From positions 19,983,384 through 20,047,383 of the forward strand of contig OX388317.1 of NCBI GenBank assembly GCA_947579605.1: 64,000 bases of DNA, given 5' to 3'. A program made the translations under genes and the position numbers. This document shows, piece by piece, positions 47,737 to 58,973 of the stretch. Positions within the stretch are counted from its first letter, which is position 1, and each line of letters begins with the position of its first letter. Below the pieces are notes generated by a model. The model had not been told where the DNA came from and made no database searches. It was given only the letters and a program-made list of their open reading frames with translations. The stretch is from Athripsodes cinereus (lineage: Eukaryota > Arthropoda > Insecta > Trichoptera > Leptoceridae).

Positions 47737-47779
47737 GCACCTGATGATGCGAACTCGGAGTCCGCGAAACCGGTCGTGC
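47737..47779 (+). ncRNA. Hammerhead-like motif, CUGAUGA core, best copy
   Basis: Stem I GCAC/GTGC (perfect), core CTGATGA, extra T, stem II GCGAACT/AGTCCGC, GAA, self-complementary ACCGGT, then C before the predicted cleavage. Every conserved hammerhead base is present apart from the inserted T. Confidence 0.78.
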
Positions 47780-48499
47780 GTTAGTCTTACTCAACAGTAA
47801 CACAAAACAAAATAATAATAAATATTTATTTTATTTGATAATTTAAAATGAAGTGTTACAAAGTAAATGCCGATACAATTAATGAAATTAGTTCTATTAA
47901 TTTAATATCATATTCCACGTATTGACGACAATTTTCGCTCTACAATCTCTGCGAATCATTACTAAGATATATCGACACCTACACAGAACATGTGAGAATA
48001 CATTAGTCTACATTTCAGATAATACTATGTATGTACCTACTCTAGAGAGCTTTTCTTGTTACCCCTTCCCCTCTACCTGTATTTATACTACCTCTCTACT
48101 ATACTTACTTAATGGTTTTCTTCATGTTAAGCTCTGTGTTGCTACATTTAATTAATACACGCCATCGTTATTACCTACGTTACGTTACGCAAGAGCTTTT
48201 ATTAACGAAATAATAATATGTAGATTTACTTATTCGTTCAAACTCCATGAGAGCTTTTCATAATATAATACAGAGTATTTTAAAATACGAAATAAGAATT
48301 GTGCACAAGAGAACCAGAAAGCCTAAAAATTCTTTATCTGACCGGAGGATTAGAGAGAAGCAGAGCTACTATGAGATGGAGTCGCTAGATGAAGGAAGCA
48401 AAAGGAGGAGCCTCGAAGAAAAAGAATTAGGAATAATTTGAGGAAAAAGAAAAGTTATGACTAGAATGGAATTTTTAATACCTTAAATTTATATTCTGA

Positions 48500-48680
48500 A
48501 ATAAGTGACAACTATCCCATCACAGCACATCCCACGAGTGGAGTATTCAGTTGATCAACCGCATGCAATGAACAAGCAAGTTCAGGATGGGTGGCAAATC
48601 TCATCGCTGAATTTCAGATGAAAGTATATCTAAATGTCTTTATTTAAAAAATAAAACATTGTTTTACAGGAAACTTGCAA
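48500..48680 (+). repeat. Dispersed (GTA)-end repeat
   Basis: CTATCCCATCACAGCACATC, AAGTTCAGGATGGGTGGCAA, ATCTCATCGCTGAATTTCAG. Near full length without a (TAC)n start. Confidence 0.7.
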
Positions 48681-49355
48681 AAAGTGGGTGATAATCTAAT
48701 TATTCCCTCATCACTGTAGACAAGGTGAGATAATAGCCAATATCATTGAATTCGTTTATGCTTTGATGACACTCAAGTAATTACTCATAAATTTTCTGTG
48801 ATTCTTTTGGTTATTTTTTTACTTTTTTGTTTAAAAAAATCTACAAGTCGTTTTACATTAAAATAAGAAGATGCACTGTTGGTAGATTTTTTTACTACTA
48901 TCCTTAAATATATGTGAAAACAAAAACACTATTACGTATTCGTTGAAATAGAAGTATTTAATAATCTCGTGTCCAAATAAGTTTTGATTATTTATTTTTC
49001 ATGAGATATTAAAAAAACACTTTGATCCGTGTTGAAACAATCCTGGTTTGAAATCAGAAAGGTGTAAACCCCAACAAGTGCGCCTATTAGTCAGATTTCA
49101 AATAAGCAGAAATTTCACTTTTGAAGTTTCCTTCATTACCTTCTCTTTATTGCGCTGTACCAAAATGTGTATTATTAATTATTAAAATGAGTCGAAAATA
49201 TAAAAAAAATCGAATATTTAACTAATAAAGTGCTACAGAGTGATAAAAATAAAGATGATATTTTAAACTTCTACACACAGTACAGTACACAGAGTTAAGT
49301 ACAATTTAGGTAGCCATCTCTCTATGTATACCATCGCGGTGTTGTTCATAATACT
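48681..49355. other. AT-rich DNA without a gene
   Basis: Nothing recognisable before the PLE fragment that follows. Confidence 0.5.
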
Positions 49356-49367
49356 CATTTTTTTGCA

Positions 49368-49535
49368 GTGTACACACTTAAGTGTGATGACTGCGATGCT
49401 GCATATATAGGTATGACCAAAAGAAATTTTAAAACTAGACTTAAAGAGCACGAACTTTGCCTTAAAAATAGTAATTATTCTAAGTTCGCGAATCATATTA
49501 TTGAATCTGATCCAAATTTCATAAAAAACAAATAG
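49368..49535 (+). pseudogene. Penelope-type GIY-YIG endonuclease fragment
   Basis: The plus strand reads VYTLKCDDCDAAYIGMTKRN, then FKTRLKEHELCL and a later SKFANHIIE, ending at TAG 49533..49535. The order VYxxxCxxCxxxYIGxTxRxFxxRxxEH...AxH matches the GIY-YIG nuclease of Penelope-like retroelements, which nicks target DNA. About 70 bases downstream another frame continues ETLEINKALNSKLNIVSQ, as expected of the C-terminus, so the gene is frameshifted. A TTTTTTTGCAG run just upstream looks like a 3' splice site. The reverse transcriptase part is absent. Confidence 0.75.
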
Positions 49536-49659
49536 TTCTTTCAAACATACAAACATAAATAATTATTTTATACTATGTTCTTTGGAAACATTAGAGATTA
49601 ATAAAGCTTTAAATTCAAAATTAAATATTGTAAGCCAAGTAATAAATCATTGAAAATCA

Positions 49660-50540
49660 CCTCTTCTCACAATGTTTACAATACCTTATCCTTGATAGGT
49701 GCAGCTATTGTTTTCAATTATTTTGTTTTTGCAGATGTTTTAACAAAAATATTAGTCAGTATTGTATCGCTCGTTAATGGTTTATCGAACTCGATCGCGA
49801 TTTAAATCATCAAGTAACGGATGTGCATTGTAGAATACTATTAAAAACATTCAAAATGTCTCGTAACTGTTACATAGTTAATCCTTCAAAAATAACTGAT
49901 ATTTGTAACTAAAACGGTTAAACTTTTAGACAAATCTCCGCTGAATTTGTTTTAAAACAGTTGGCTTTTTCGACCCAGTCTTGTTATTCACATACTTCCT
50001 ACTTCTGTTGTTGCTTATGCCTACTTATTTTATTTTGTAGTAATCTACATATTATTATTATTATTTCTACTTGTATTAATATGTACTGAAACCTAATCGG
50101 GTGGAAAAGCAGAGAATTCGCGTTATTACAAAGCGTATGTACCTATAAAGCATTTCCAAACCACATTTATTTCTATACACGTATACGGAACCTACTCATA
50201 TTTAGTACTAGTCTTTTCGATCCGGCTTCTCCCAGGCTTTAATAAACTGAATTAACTTCCCAATTCACGCAGACATAGGCTTACACGATCATAAGAAACG
50301 TGAATCGCCCCTTCAATGTTTGCCACCTTCTCCCTCGGGTCCCACGAAGTCAATAGGCAGATTACAAGATAGGTATACTAAAACTTACAATATCGTTTTG
50401 TAAATTTATTGCAATTATATAATGATGAGATCTAACATGGGCAAAATCACCCTCTGTTCAGTGGAACGCCCACAAAAAAAAACTGAAATTTCGATATTTT
50501 TGAACGAAGCTGCTTGTTAGAAGTCTATTTCAAGATAAAA
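49660..50540. other. AT-rich DNA without a gene
   Basis: May include the remaining 3' part of the PLE copy just upstream. Nothing else can be named. Confidence 0.4.
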
Positions 50541-50544
50541 TAAA

Positions 50545-50650
50545 AAAAAAAACACAGTATGTAGTTAACTTTCAAATTACTTTATTAACTTCGCTTACTA
50601 GTATTCGAAGACTCGCGACCCCATCATCAGGTGATTAGGAAAATGTGAAA
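50545..50650 (-). mobile_element. Penelope-like terminal fragment
   Basis: AACACAGTATGTAGTTAACT and the motif region align with 25045..25150. It is preceded by an A-rich run. Confidence 0.6.
50591..50634 (-). ncRNA. Hammerhead-like motif, CUGAUGA core, weakened
   Basis: Minus strand: stem I TCAC/GCGA (one mismatch), core CTGATGA, extra T, stem II GGGG/CTTC with two G-T pairs, GAA, self-complementary TACTAGTA, then A. It is a paralogue of 25089..25132. Confidence 0.6.
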
Positions 50651-51057
50651 TAATAAAATTCAGAGACAAGCAGTATTTATAAAATTTGAACGAAAGAATA
50701 TTGGGAGAAGCCCGTGATGATAAGAATTTAATTATGTATGTATGAAGGTAATTTATTTAATATTCTGATTAAAAGATTAGATACTACTGATCTAGACGAC
50801 CAGTCTTCACAATAATCAGTTCCCGCAACATCATATTGTTACGAATGTCGGGAATAGAGGTGATCCAATAAGAAAATCATCACTTTTAATAAAGGAGGCA
50901 TGTATCCTCAGTATGATTCCGAGGGCGAATGATGACGATTGATTCTTTTCGTCTGCTCCGTAAGCGGATAAGTTGGTATGTGTAAAAAATATTTTGTAAT
51001 AAAACATAATAAATAGTTCGTTAGAATTTAAAAATAATAAACGTTGGTTTATTTCAT

Positions 51058-51294
51058 TGTTAAATTTGTCAACAAGAATCTGAGCAAATTGACAATATTC
51101 TGACAAATAATAACACTTAGGTATATGCCTATATTTAAGGTAATGGTTTTAGTCTAAAACCATTACCTTAAATATAGGCATATACCTAAGTGTTAAATTT
51201 GTCAACAAGAATCTGAGCAAATTGACAATATTCTGACAAATAATAACACTTAGGTATATGCCTATATTTAAGGTAATGGTTTTAGTCTAAAACC
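51058..51294. repeat. Direct-inverted-direct repeat with perfect 83-bp palindrome
   Basis: The 104-bp block at 51058..51161 recurs exactly at 51191..51294. Between and overlapping them, 51112..51194 is a perfect palindrome with 40-bp arms and a 3-base loop (GTC). The inverted copy comprises the end of the block read backwards. Confidence 0.92.
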
Positions 51295-51389
51295 TGTCAA
51301 AAATGTATTATTATCTTGCCAAATAGTGATATTTTTAAAGTAATAGTAATAAGAACATTTTATTGATCAGAAAAAAAAAATCATGAGCA

Positions 51390-51445
51390 ATTGGCGAGCT
51401 TATTGCCTGGAGGCAATATCTTCCAGCTAACCAAGTTCCAGCTAA
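51390..51445 (-). mobile_element. LINE 3' hairpin fragment
   Basis: Minus strand: GCTGGAAGATATTGCCTCCA, GGCAATAAGCTCGCC. Same hairpin layout as the other LINE tails. Confidence 0.55.
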
Positions 51446-52085
51446 AGTACGTACACACGAATAGACAAATATATTTATTACACCGAAGCATCACCTCAAT
51501 ATTAGACGCCGTTTTTACATAGGTTTGTATAATTATAAGCTTGTTTTCTTGTTTAAATTGTGCTTTTATTTTTATATGTTACAAACAATTCTGCGCTTAT
51601 TTCGTGATATTCAATTGAGCGAAACTTAATCAAATCTTTTTTGTTATGATTTAATTTTTGGATTAAGATAATATGTGCAAATATTGCTACAGGGTTTTAT
51701 TTAGTATTACTGTTTTTCGACAAAAACTGTCTCATTCCATTTTCTTCACGTATGTATTATGTAAAAAAACACTATTACCTGTTTTAAAAACTTAAACTGT
51801 ACGATGACATTATACAATACATAGTTCGATATAAAGTTACAAGAGCCATCAATGCATTTAAATATAATAAGTTTTTTTATATTTGGGATTTGACCCTTAA
51901 ATATTTAGTAAAACAATACAGTGAAATAAAGGATATATACGAATATATGAATTTATGACTATTGGTAAATTAGACAATAAAAAAGATGATGATATTGAGT
52001 TCTATTATTTTAGTAACTCGCATTACCTAAGAAAGATAGTTACATTTATTTTTAACTCGCATTTATAATCACAAAATATCTCATA
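51446..52085. other. AT-rich DNA without a gene
   Basis: Nothing recognisable. Confidence 0.5.
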
Positions 52086-52089
52086 ATTG

Positions 52090-52290
52090 GATATAACTAC
52101 AAGTAATACACATGCAGATCTCTCCGTGCCAGTAAAAAGTAAGAGATTAAGAATAGCTGGCGTGCCTTATCACTGAATTGTGGATGTTAACTGTCTTACA
52201 CGTGAGGTTTTACGACCACCTGCTTTTTACTGGACATTCATAACTATACAGAAAAGAGTGAGAGATCTAATCTTTCCGAGGACTTTACCG
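52090..52290 (+). repeat. Dispersed (GTA)-end repeat, diverged
   Basis: CATGCAGATCTCTCCGTGCC, AAGAATAGCTGGCGTGCCTT and ACCTGCTTTTTACTGGACAT follow the family order. Confidence 0.6.
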
Positions 52291-52678
52291 GGTATTTCTC
52301 TGATTCACTTGTCAATAATTTTGATATGTATTGTGTTGATGAAACTTTGTAAAGTTTGCAACGAGAAAACGACAGAGGTGGAATCCGGAGATATTTTGAA
52401 TTCCAGAGTAGCACGAAATAAAAAGTGTTGCAAGATGCCGTGAAAGAATGGATGAATGTGTAGTCTGTTGCTGGTTCCCCATTAATGAGAGATAGCAAGA
52501 TGATATAGATACAGAGAGAGAGAGCAAGAGAGGAGACGTGTTATATTATTATGTTTGATATAAATAAATAAAAAAAATCAACGACATGTGAATGATTTGG
52601 TTTTAACAAATCATGTCTGATTTATAAATTCAAATATATTTATTCAATAAAAAATAAACAATCAACATAAAATAATAA

Positions 52679-52860
52679 GAGTTCGTCGGTAGCCTGGAGG
52701 TAGAGTCTCGGCCTCTTGAACAAGGGGTCCGCGGTTAGATCCCAGGTGCCGGCAAACTCCCCTTTCACGACACAAGCTTTTAGCTTACTGTGAAAGGTGT
52801 ATAAGGTTGTATTTGGGTTTATAACAAAACCCAGATATATCTTTTTTAAAAAAAAAAAAA
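52679..52860 (+). repeat. tRNA-derived SINE, full copy with A tail
   Basis: GTTCGTCGGTAGCCTGGAGG holds the A box, GGTTAGATCCC is the B box (one change from GGTTCGATCCC), then the body CCGGCAAACTCCCCTTTCAC, ACTGTGAAAGGTGTATAAGG, ending in A13. The clearest copy of its family. Confidence 0.82.
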
Positions 52861-53310
52861 TGACTTTATATCAAATTATATTTTCCTGAGAAGGCAAGTA
52901 GACAAACTAATTCAATAACACAATCATGTACTGGGAAATGAAGAAAAAAAATCAATCGGTAGAAAGTATGACTTCAATACATTTCCTCTGAATATCCATG
53001 CATTGTGCTATTTGACGAAGGTTAGACTGATATTAATGTTTCAATCTATCCTTGATAAAAGATAGGAGACTCATTCAATATATCCACAATAATAGATAGT
53101 GATTGCTTTGCATTATGTTAAACTGATTTTTTTCATGATTGTATGAGTATGTGTGATTTGATTTGGGTTTTCCTGAAAAAAGGGTTCACATAACTACTGC
53201 ATTTTTTGATGCAAAGGAAACCAACCCAAATTCATCAATTCGTCCTAAAAAAAACGAGTTCAGCTCAATTTTAAGGAATTGAAAATATACAAAGTAATAT
53301 GATTGTACAT
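52861..53310. other. AT-rich DNA without a gene
   Basis: Nothing recognisable. Confidence 0.5.
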
Positions 53311-53314
53311 GCAT

Positions 53315-53470
53315 ACATACATCTTCTTCCCCATGTCCTAGTACATACATCTTCTTCCCCATGTCCATTGCGCCTAGGTACCTCCTCAAGAGATCCCTGT
53401 CCAACGCTGCTTCCAGGACCTCTGGCCACTCCAAGCCTTTCAACACACAAGTTCGACACCAGAGGCCTGG
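53315..53470 (-). pseudogene. LINE ORF2 C-terminus with duplicated end
   Basis: A minus-strand frame reads LEWPEVLEAALDRDLLRRYL, then GAMDMGKK, similar to the WxEVxxxAxDRxxxRxxLGA order of LINE termini. The next segment, TACATACATCTTCTTCCCCA, is tandemly duplicated (53314..53365). Confidence 0.55.
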
Positions 53471-54775
53471 TGCAGAGTTGCAAGCAAGTGTCAATTTCGT
53501 TGCTATGATACACAATAGTTACGAAAATTAACACTTTGGCGCAACATCGTCTGCACCCGAACGCTAACGGAGCGGGAACGTGACGCGAAAGTGTGTTATT
53601 GACTCAGGCCTCTGCTCTTGCCAGCTTCTTTTAGGGCGACATGATTGTACCTATAGTAATAAATGTATCTATAAGGGACGCTCACTGGTAAGATGAAGCG
53701 ATTGTATATATTTTTAATGTTTTTATTTTCTATGATACCTATTATAATGTGAATTTCTGTCTTCAAATCAAAATAAGAATTCACGTAGATCGTCATAAAA
53801 AATCGTATGAATTTGTAAAGAAGACATCTGCAAAAACATCTTCGATATTCGAAAATAATCCATCGTAGGAATGTAAACATTTAAAATCGGAATAAAATAT
53901 TTATTCAAGAATAAGGCGAAGGAGTTGGTGAATTATTACGAATACTGACGATGTAATCCACAATCACGCCAACGCGCACTTTGACAGGCAAATTATTCCT
54001 CCACTTATAATCCAAGAATAGACATGATAGAAATGTAGGTATTGATGATATTATATTATTGAAAGGGATTTGAAAGTTAATTGGGGGAATAATATTGTTA
54101 TTTATTCATTTTTACAGATAGAAATAATTTATAGCATCAATTTCAAACACACTATTCAACGCAAGGCTTATCTTTTCCACGTGTTTCAAGGAAGATGCTT
54201 AGATTACAAATATTTCACAAAATCAATGAAAAATATGAATCCTCGGAGTACATAACTAAATAAAAATTATTCTCTCACTTTTTTTCCGCAAGTGTTACTC
54301 CAAGGCTATTAAAAAAGAACACGGATGTTTTAAAAATGATATAAAATTGTTCGCAAAGAATAAGATTGATTTTTTCCTGTATTTTTGAGAGGAATAGTAA
54401 GGTATAAAATCAAATAGATATAGAGTTGTCAAAAGTTTTACTTTATAGAGCTATGAAACCTGTGTATGTATCATGCATTTCTAATAATTTTCATTTGAAA
54501 ACATTGCAGCGCTGGAGCTTCTCTGTAGTAACAACACATCAGCTTTGGCTTCCAAGACATTCACATTATCTTGGCTGGCGCCAGATAAATGACTACGATT
54601 TGTAACCGCCCGTGAACAGTAGGTAGGTATATATCATAGTCTGAGGTATAGCGTCGGTCGTCTGGAATATTTTAACAATATGAACAATTCAGTCAACCAT
54701 GTGCAATAATTTAGTATACATATTCATGAGCTTTTTTGAACGGATACAAAGCAAAATAATTAACAAATGTTTATA
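53471..54775. other. AT-rich DNA without a gene
   Basis: Nothing recognisable. Confidence 0.5.
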
Positions 54776-54978
54776 ACATAACATAACATGCATAGACAAT
54801 TCACACAGACCGAGCTAGTCCCAAACTAAGATATGAATCTTGTATTATGGGTACTAACACCCAGACTCAGGACAATTGGAAAAAGGTCATTCTTCATTTT
54901 GTCCTGGCCGGGAATCGAACCCGGGACCTCATGATTCAAAAGCAAGTGTGTAAGCCTCCGCGCCACACCGGTCGTTAA
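54776..54978 (-). repeat. tRNA-derived SINE, (GTTAT)-tail family
   Basis: Minus strand: CGACCGGTGTGGCGCGGAGG (A-box region), GGTTCGATTCC (perfect B box), then the body CAGGACAAAATGAAGAATGA, TATCTTAGTTTGGGACTAGC, ending GTTATGTTATGTTAT. Body fragments recur at 34660..34750 and 57855..57930. The layout resembles SINEs I know from Lepidoptera. Confidence 0.8.
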
Positions 54979-55154
54979 GTTTGTTTGCCTTACTAATTCT
55001 GGTGTGAATAAAAGTATATTATTCCCTCCTCTACCTACAAGTTAATCCTACATAAAATACATTTTTACCCAAAAGCAATTAAACATCACTTCCAATTTAG
55101 CAATTAACTAAATTCTTCACTCTTTCAATTTTTTTTCGAGTATAAGAAACAATA

Positions 55155-55260
55155 AGGATTGCTCGAGGTGGAGACAGATAGTCTTCAGAACGAGGCATGA
55201 TGGTCAGCATCCTCAGAATTGATGGACCGATGAAGATGATGATGATGATAAGAAACAAAA
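55155..55260 (+). pseudogene. RTE-like LINE terminus with (GAT)n tail
   Basis: Reads DCSRWRQIVFRTRHDGQHPQ, then N and a stop, followed by GATGAAGATGATGATGATGA. It matches the terminus at 22975..23230 residue by residue with conservative changes. Confidence 0.78.
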
Positions 55261-57695
55261 ACCCGTAAGTTTATTACTAAATTTACTTGGAATGGGTACT
55301 TATGTTCTATACGCAAAGCCTCTTGGAATGTTTTGACAATGAAGCTTATCATTTATTCGTTTATTTTGTTTACAGTAACAGCAAATTTCACTAAATTTCA
55401 CTATACATTTTCTGATGATTTTGAACCAAAATTATGAAATACTATAAATAAAAGCTCTTATATTAAAAACTGCAAACTACACAATTTTGATTTGATTGAC
55501 AAAGTATTATCTTAAGACGAAACACTTTTTGAGTTAATACTCTTAAAATTATTCATTAAATTCTTAAGATTTATTTAAATTGAGTCTGCTTCGCAATACC
55601 AACTAACGCCATCTGTCGAGAGAATATCGTAGATTATCTAATAATTTCGTCGATTTTTATGTGCTGTCGAATAAATTACATCGATTTGTAACTAGTTGCC
55701 TCCCATTTCACCTTCCAATAGTAAGTACTAGGTATGCAGCTACAGAAACGATAAAATGGTGAATGCACTTTTGCAAGTCTGAGTTTATACCTATGATAGA
55801 TAATCCAACAAAACTATCAAAAGTTAATTTTAGGTTTTATTTCCACAGTAAACTTCAATATATTTTGTATGCGTGTGTAAGGCATTCGAAATACTGGGTG
55901 AGTACCTTAATTTAAAAATATACATTTATTTATTATTTACTTTCTAAATAATCATGAAAAAATCAAGTATAATAAAACATGTTACTATGTACTAACGAAA
56001 TAATACCACAACGAATCTCACAAGTAGATAGGTCTAAAACATTTCATAATAAATAAAAAAGGTTAGTAAAATCGATTCTTCTCACGCTCAATATTTATGC
56101 CCAAAGTCTTTTTCTTATATACCTACATACATAGATACTGTTTGACGATTTTTCACATTCAGCATCAGCTCGAATATTTGTCCGAGCATTTGCACAAATA
56201 TTTGAAAATTTGAGAATACGATACCTTTACAGAAATTTCTCGCTCAATGACTGCAACAAAATTAAATTGCAGACAATTAATTCATCTCAATTTTTCATTA
56301 GCGAAACTGTAAAGATTTTTTTAAAATTTAATCTGGATTTCAAATGAACTTAATAAAAACCTCACCTGTTCTCTTTATATCTCATTTTGAAAAAAAAAAC
56401 TACCTGGTTACTCCACTTGTAGAATATGCTTTGATAATATACATGGATAAATAAATAAATAGTTCGCTTCCTCAAATATTGGAAAAATAGTTTTATCCCT
56501 ATGGTGTAAAGTTATTTGCTTACAATTTATATTGTGATGTTTTATACCCTACGTAAATCTAATAACAATTTTAAAATATTCTATAAAAATATTTAAGGTT
56601 ACAGGTTATTCAAAAAAATATGTATTATCTTTAGTTATGTATGATAATTTATCTTAAAAACTGTACAAAATTAAAAAAAAAAATATCTCGGGTGTACTTG
56701 CGAAAATCAAAATTATTTAGCCAACCAGAAAAATTACTATTTTAATATTGTCAGTCTCGTATACGTACTCTAAGAGCATGACGTATTTTTGAATATTTAA
56801 CATAATAATATTTTTACATTACAATGGGACGACAGAAAATCAACGAAGCAAATCTAGGAGACAAACTCTCAAGGGACCATTATAAAAGTGCCTTTAATAA
56901 GGAGAAATATGTTTGTTAAGAGCCATTTTATTTCGCAGCAGCAGAATCAAGGAAGATGGGGGATTCTTCTGCTTGAAGAATAATAACGTATATTTTTCAT
57001 CCATTATATTATTAGTATTACGATGGCTGTGAATAAAAGCTTCAGGACAGCAACGGGAACTTAATAATACTTCATGGCTTGCGCTTTTATATTTTCAAAA
57101 GTTTTCAGTTTTATCATGCTTGTCACTTGGAAGACACTATTTCAAAATACATAGTCCAAAGTTAATAACATAGTGAGAGTAATGCATTCATTGTACATAA
57201 CCAGTGATTAATTATAAACTTGATGTTGCTTTTATTTCTAACTAATGCACGATTATTAAGGTTTATTTTATTTTCTATATTTCCTTAATGTTACTCTTCG
57301 TTATGTTGCGTGATAAGTATTTTGCTTTGTGTATAAAATATTCTTAATTGTGAACATAATTCACCGCAAATATTAAGAATAAAGATAAATGGTGACAACA
57401 AATAGATATAATATGATGACATCAGATTGTTAGAAATGCTGTTGGAAGAAATGTATTCATTTTTAAGCTTTAAGCACCCTTTTTCATGTACAAACAAGTA
57501 AAGTTTCTTCTATTTATAATTTTTTCAAATTCATATGGACATGCGCAAACAACTGATGATGATGATTTTGCATGATTCTTTTTTATTTTTGACGCTGTTT
57601 AACAGTCCCTAAACTAGACCGTCTCAAGGGCGAAGTGAAGTTTGTTTACTTTTTTAATTTTTATACTAAGTATTGTCGTCTTAGTAGTGCACATA
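55261..57695. other. AT-rich DNA without a gene
   Basis: A small dispersed-repeat piece lies at about 56395..56440 (GGTTACTCCACTTGTAGAAT). Otherwise low-complexity sequence. Confidence 0.45.
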
Positions 57696-57699
57696 ATTG

Positions 57700-57930
57700 A
57701 ACCGAGTTAGTTGGAAGACATCGCATTTTAGCGATTAACTCGCCCTCTGTACATTAAATTGTATAACTGATATTTTTATGATACTGTTTTATTTTGTAAT
57801 AATGTAACCAATGTATTTACAGTAAAGAATAAAATAAACAAGTAAATAAAATAATACAAGATTCATATATTAATTTGGGACTAGCTCGATCTGCGTGAAT
57901 AGTCTATGCATGTTATATTTTATTTTGGAT
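57700..57930 (+). mobile_element. LINE 3' tail followed by SINE body fragment
   Basis: 57700..57850: GAGTTAGTTGGAAGACATCG, TTTTAGCGATTAACTCGCCC, AGTAAAGAATAAAATAAAC. Then 57855..57930 matches the SINE body (ATACAAGATTCATATATTAA, TTTGGGACTAGCTCGATCTG). Confidence 0.65.
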
Positions 57931-58078
57931 GTCACACCAACTTTCATAAATTTCATATTTTTCTTGCTGAATACTGTTTCAAACTGCATATATCTCTCAT
58001 TTTCCCTTATGTGTATTTCTTTAGTTTGGGCAATGTTAACAAAATAATATAAAATTTTAGAAACTAGGACGATGTGCA

Positions 58079-58500
58079 GTGGCGAGATTATCACTATAAA
58101 GTGATATCTTCCATCTAACCACGACACATTGACATGAAACTAGTAAAAACAAATTTACTTACAAAAAAAAACATACAAAATATCAAAACACAACAAAAGA
58201 AAAAAAAAACAAAATTTAAAATAATACATTTGACACACACCCAACATGTGGTAGGGATTATGGATCAGAGGAGGGGGCGGGGGGGGCAAGGGAACGGATA
58301 CTGAGTTAGAAGATAGCATTTTTTCCTTAACATAAGATTTAAAGACATTGAACGATTGTGAAACTCTATGCGAAGAAGGAAGATTATTCCAACAACGAGC
58401 ACCATAAACTGAGAATGATTTCGAGAAATAATTGGTATTGTGTGTAGGAATTGCCAGAAGACGCTCGTTATTGGATCGCAATGGTAGGCCATGGCTCGCT
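58079..58500 (-). pseudogene. CR1/L2-like LINE C-terminus with 3' hairpin
   Basis: The minus-strand frame reads LRSNNERLLAIPTHNTNYFS, KSFSVYGARCWNNLPSSHRV, SQSFNVFKSYVKEKML and then a proline run. The 3' side ends in TTAGATGGAAGATATCACTT, TATAGTGATAATCTCGCC, the GATATC-type hairpin. This links the ORF type to the hairpin tails elsewhere in the window. 5' truncated. Confidence 0.8.
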
Positions 58501-58687
58501 AAATACTCGAAATTTTCTTTTAAATAATATATTTTCTTTTAAATAACTTATTTGTACTACCTTATGCTGTTTTCATTCCTCTAAAGCCTTGCCTTGCCAA
58601 ATCTGTATTGTACAAGGATAAAAATGATTAGAAACATAATATGAAAATTAGTATTTGATATGTACAGTGACTTATAATCAATACTGC

Positions 58688-58973
58688 AAAATTAGTTGGA
58701 GCTGTAAAAATCAATTCAGTGATGGGATATTCGCTCACGCGTGCTACAAAGTGTTAAAGAATGAGCTTTTTGCGTGAATAAGAGGACTCATCAATAATAT
58801 GTTTAGTTGTAATGGATTGAAAACATTTAGAAAATTAGTTGGAGCTGTAAAAATCTATTCAGTGATGGGATATTCGCTCACGCGTGCTACAAAGTGTTAA
58901 AGAATGAGCTTTTTGCGTGAATAAGAGGACTCATCAATAATGTGTTTAGTTGTAATGGATTGAAAACATTTAG
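58688..58973. repeat. Tandem duplication of 143 bp
   Basis: 58688..58830 and 58831..58973 differ at only a few positions (for example ATCAATTCAG against ATCTATTCAG). The unit carries no recognisable gene. Confidence 0.9.

Larger units (their letters stand above)
47261..47887. mobile_element. Penelope-like inverted unit with 12-bp target duplication
   Basis: Arms 47261..47367 and 47737..47843, 107 bp each, are near-perfect inverted copies. TTAGTTCTATTA occurs exactly at 47249..47260 and 47888..47899. Each arm carries an outward-facing hammerhead-like motif at its inner side. The right arm is followed by a 44-bp tail ending GCCGATACAATTAATGAAA. The 370-bp centre has no coding frame. This is the clearest unit of its type here. 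Confidence 0.85.

Noticed and set aside
57550..57565. CTGATGATGATGATTTTGC as a hammerhead core
   Set aside because: It is a short ATG-type microsatellite; no stems form.
58155..58481. Host gene with proline-rich region
   Set aside because: The N-terminal part is a LINE C-terminus and the proline run comes from a C-rich tract; a second degraded copy exists at 60..595.
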